Assembly (NCBI GenBank): GCA_016783345.1 | Contig: JADHWT010000051.1 | Location: 1-7,083 of the forward strand | Direction: 5' to 3' | Source of the DNA: Candidatus Omnitrophota bacterium | GTDB lineage: Bacteria > NPL-UPA2 > BS750m-G34 | Length of the DNA stretch: 7,083 nucleotides | Shown here: in pieces, positions 6,468 to 7,083 of the stretch | Layout: every line of letters begins with the position of its first letter | How positions within the stretch are numbered: the first letter of the stretch is position 1 | Notes under the pieces: generated by a model | Told to the model about the DNA's origin: nothing | Database searches by the model: none | The model's input: only the letters and a program-made list of their open reading frames with translations | Position numbers and translations under genes: made by a program

Positions 6468-6476
6468 AGTATACCA
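6468..6476 (-). promoter_or_regulatory. Extended -10 promoter for the aspartic protease gene
   Basis: On the minus strand the sequence TGGTATACT reads as an extended -10 element (TGn followed by TATACT, 5 of 6 matches to the consensus). No good -35 hexamer is found at 16-18 bases upstream, which is common for extended -10 promoters. Transcription would start near 6461, giving a leader of about 15 bases that begins at the Shine-Dalgarno site. Confidence 0.5.
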
Positions 6477-6504
6477 CATTTCAAAAATAAGAGTTAGCTT
6501 TTCG

Positions 6505-6533
6505 TTGACAGGGGTTATCAATTATGTTATCTT
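6505..6533 (+). promoter_or_regulatory. fchA: Sigma-70-type promoter driving the fchA-like gene
   Basis: A perfect -35 hexamer TTGACA (6505-6510) is separated by exactly 17 bases from TATCTT (6528-6533), a 4 of 6 match to the -10 consensus. The predicted transcription start is near 6540, two bases before the ATG of the next gene. Confidence 0.7.
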
Positions 6534-6541
6534 AAAAATCA

Positions 6542-7083
6542 ATGGAATATTTAACCCAACCCATTGAAAAACATTTAAATGACCTTGCGGCTAAACTGCC
6601 TGCGCCTGGAGGCGGGAGCGCTTCTGCCTTGGTTGGCGCAGAGGGAGCGGCATTGTTATCCATGGTATTAAATTTTACAATTGATAAAAAAGGATATGAA
6701 GGGTTCTGGGATGAAGCAAAGGAATTGTTAAAAAAGACAGAGGAGATAAGGCGCAGGCTTTCTTCTCTAATAGACGAAGATGTCAGGGCCTATGCTGAAT
6801 TTAATAAGGTCTTTAAGATGCCAAAGGTGACTCAAGAAGAGAAGAAAAAAAGGGCAGAGGCAATGCAGGAGGGATTGAAGAAGGCAGAGGCTGTTCCTGA
6901 AGAGATCTGCAGATTAGCTTATGAAGGTGCCGGGCTTAGCCCGAGGATTTTAGAAAAAGGGAATAAAAATCTTCTCAGTGACGTAGAGGTAGCAATGGCG
7001 CTTTTTATAGCTTCTTTTAAAGGCGGAAGAATAAATTGCGAGATAAATCTGAAATCAATCAAGGATACGGAATTTTGCAAAAA
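6542..7083 (+). CDS. fchA: Methenyltetrahydrofolate cyclohydrolase / formiminotransferase-cyclodeaminase-like protein (3' end missing)
   Basis: The reading frame is open from the ATG at 6542 to the right edge: 180 complete codons, no stop in the window. Enzymes of this family hydrolyse 5,10-methenyl-THF to 10-formyl-THF or deaminate formimino-THF, in cytosolic one-carbon metabolism. Family hallmarks are the glycine loop LPAPGGGSASALVGAEGAAL at 19-38, SMVLNFT at 40-46, a helical region with IDEDVRAYAEF at 78-88, and GNKNLLSDVEVAMALF at 140-155. Stand-alone family members are about 200-210 residues, so only some 25-30 residues should be missing. Because the protein starts directly with the cyclodeaminase-type domain, it is the single-domain FchA type and not the two-domain animal enzyme. 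The start matches the expected family N-terminus. No Shine-Dalgarno sequence precedes it, and the promoter places transcription start next to the ATG. The choice between cyclohydrolase and cyclodeaminase activity is inferred. Confidence 0.88.
   Translation, partial: MEYLTQPIEKHLNDLAAKLPAPGGGSASALVGAEGAALLSMVLNFTIDKKGYEGFWDEAKELLKKTEEIRRRLSSLIDEDVRAYAEFNKVFKMPKVTQEEKKKRAEAMQEGLKKAEAVPEEICRLAYEGAGLSPRILEKGNKNLLSDVEVAMALFIASFKGGRINCEINLKSIKDTEFCK

Overview
The window is a gene-dense bacterial chromosomal segment with six same-strand genes at the left, one opposite-strand gene, and the start of an eighth gene at the right edge. The genes are housekeeping ones. I see no prophage, insertion sequence, CRISPR array, tRNA or rRNA. 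The base composition (moderately AT-rich by eye), frequent AGA/AGG arginine codons, the envelope genes lspA and lgt, and the order ileS - DksA/TraR-type gene - lspA - lgt - rluD suggest a Gram-negative-type bacterium. My best guess is an uncultivated PVC-superphylum lineage such as Omnitrophota. That placement is an inference from general resemblance, not something the sequence proves.

Left block, 1-5728, plus strand: the 3' part of a trimeric purine nucleoside phosphorylase, then isoleucyl-tRNA synthetase (ileS), a short DksA/TraR-family zinc-finger protein, signal peptidase II (lspA), prolipoprotein diacylglyceryl transferase (lgt) and a 23S rRNA pseudouridine synthase of the RluA/RluD family. 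The gaps are 1, 4 and 3 bases, followed by overlaps of 20 and about 31 bases. I see no internal terminator, so this is probably one transcription unit whose promoter lies left of the window. Lgt and LspA carry out consecutive steps of lipoprotein maturation. IleRS, RluD and the DksA-like factor link tRNA charging, ribosome modification and transcriptional control.

Right block, 5718-6446, minus strand: a predicted secreted protein with a signal peptide, a small beta-rich domain, a charged linker and a retropepsin-like aspartic protease domain. Its 3' end overlaps that of rluD by 11 bases, so the two genes are convergent with no spacer.

The 95-base gap 6447-6541 carries two divergent promoters. 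The rightward one (TTGACA, 17-base spacer, TATCTT) predicts a transcript starting almost exactly at the ATG of the last gene. That gene, fchA-like methenyl-THF cyclohydrolase, runs off the right edge and is probably translated from a leaderless mRNA.

The most notable oddities are a GC-rich double-palindrome element apparently inserted in frame within lgt, the leaderless fchA promoter, and methylthioadenosine-phosphorylase-like residues in the nucleoside phosphorylase active site. I did not find a wholly new multi-gene system here.
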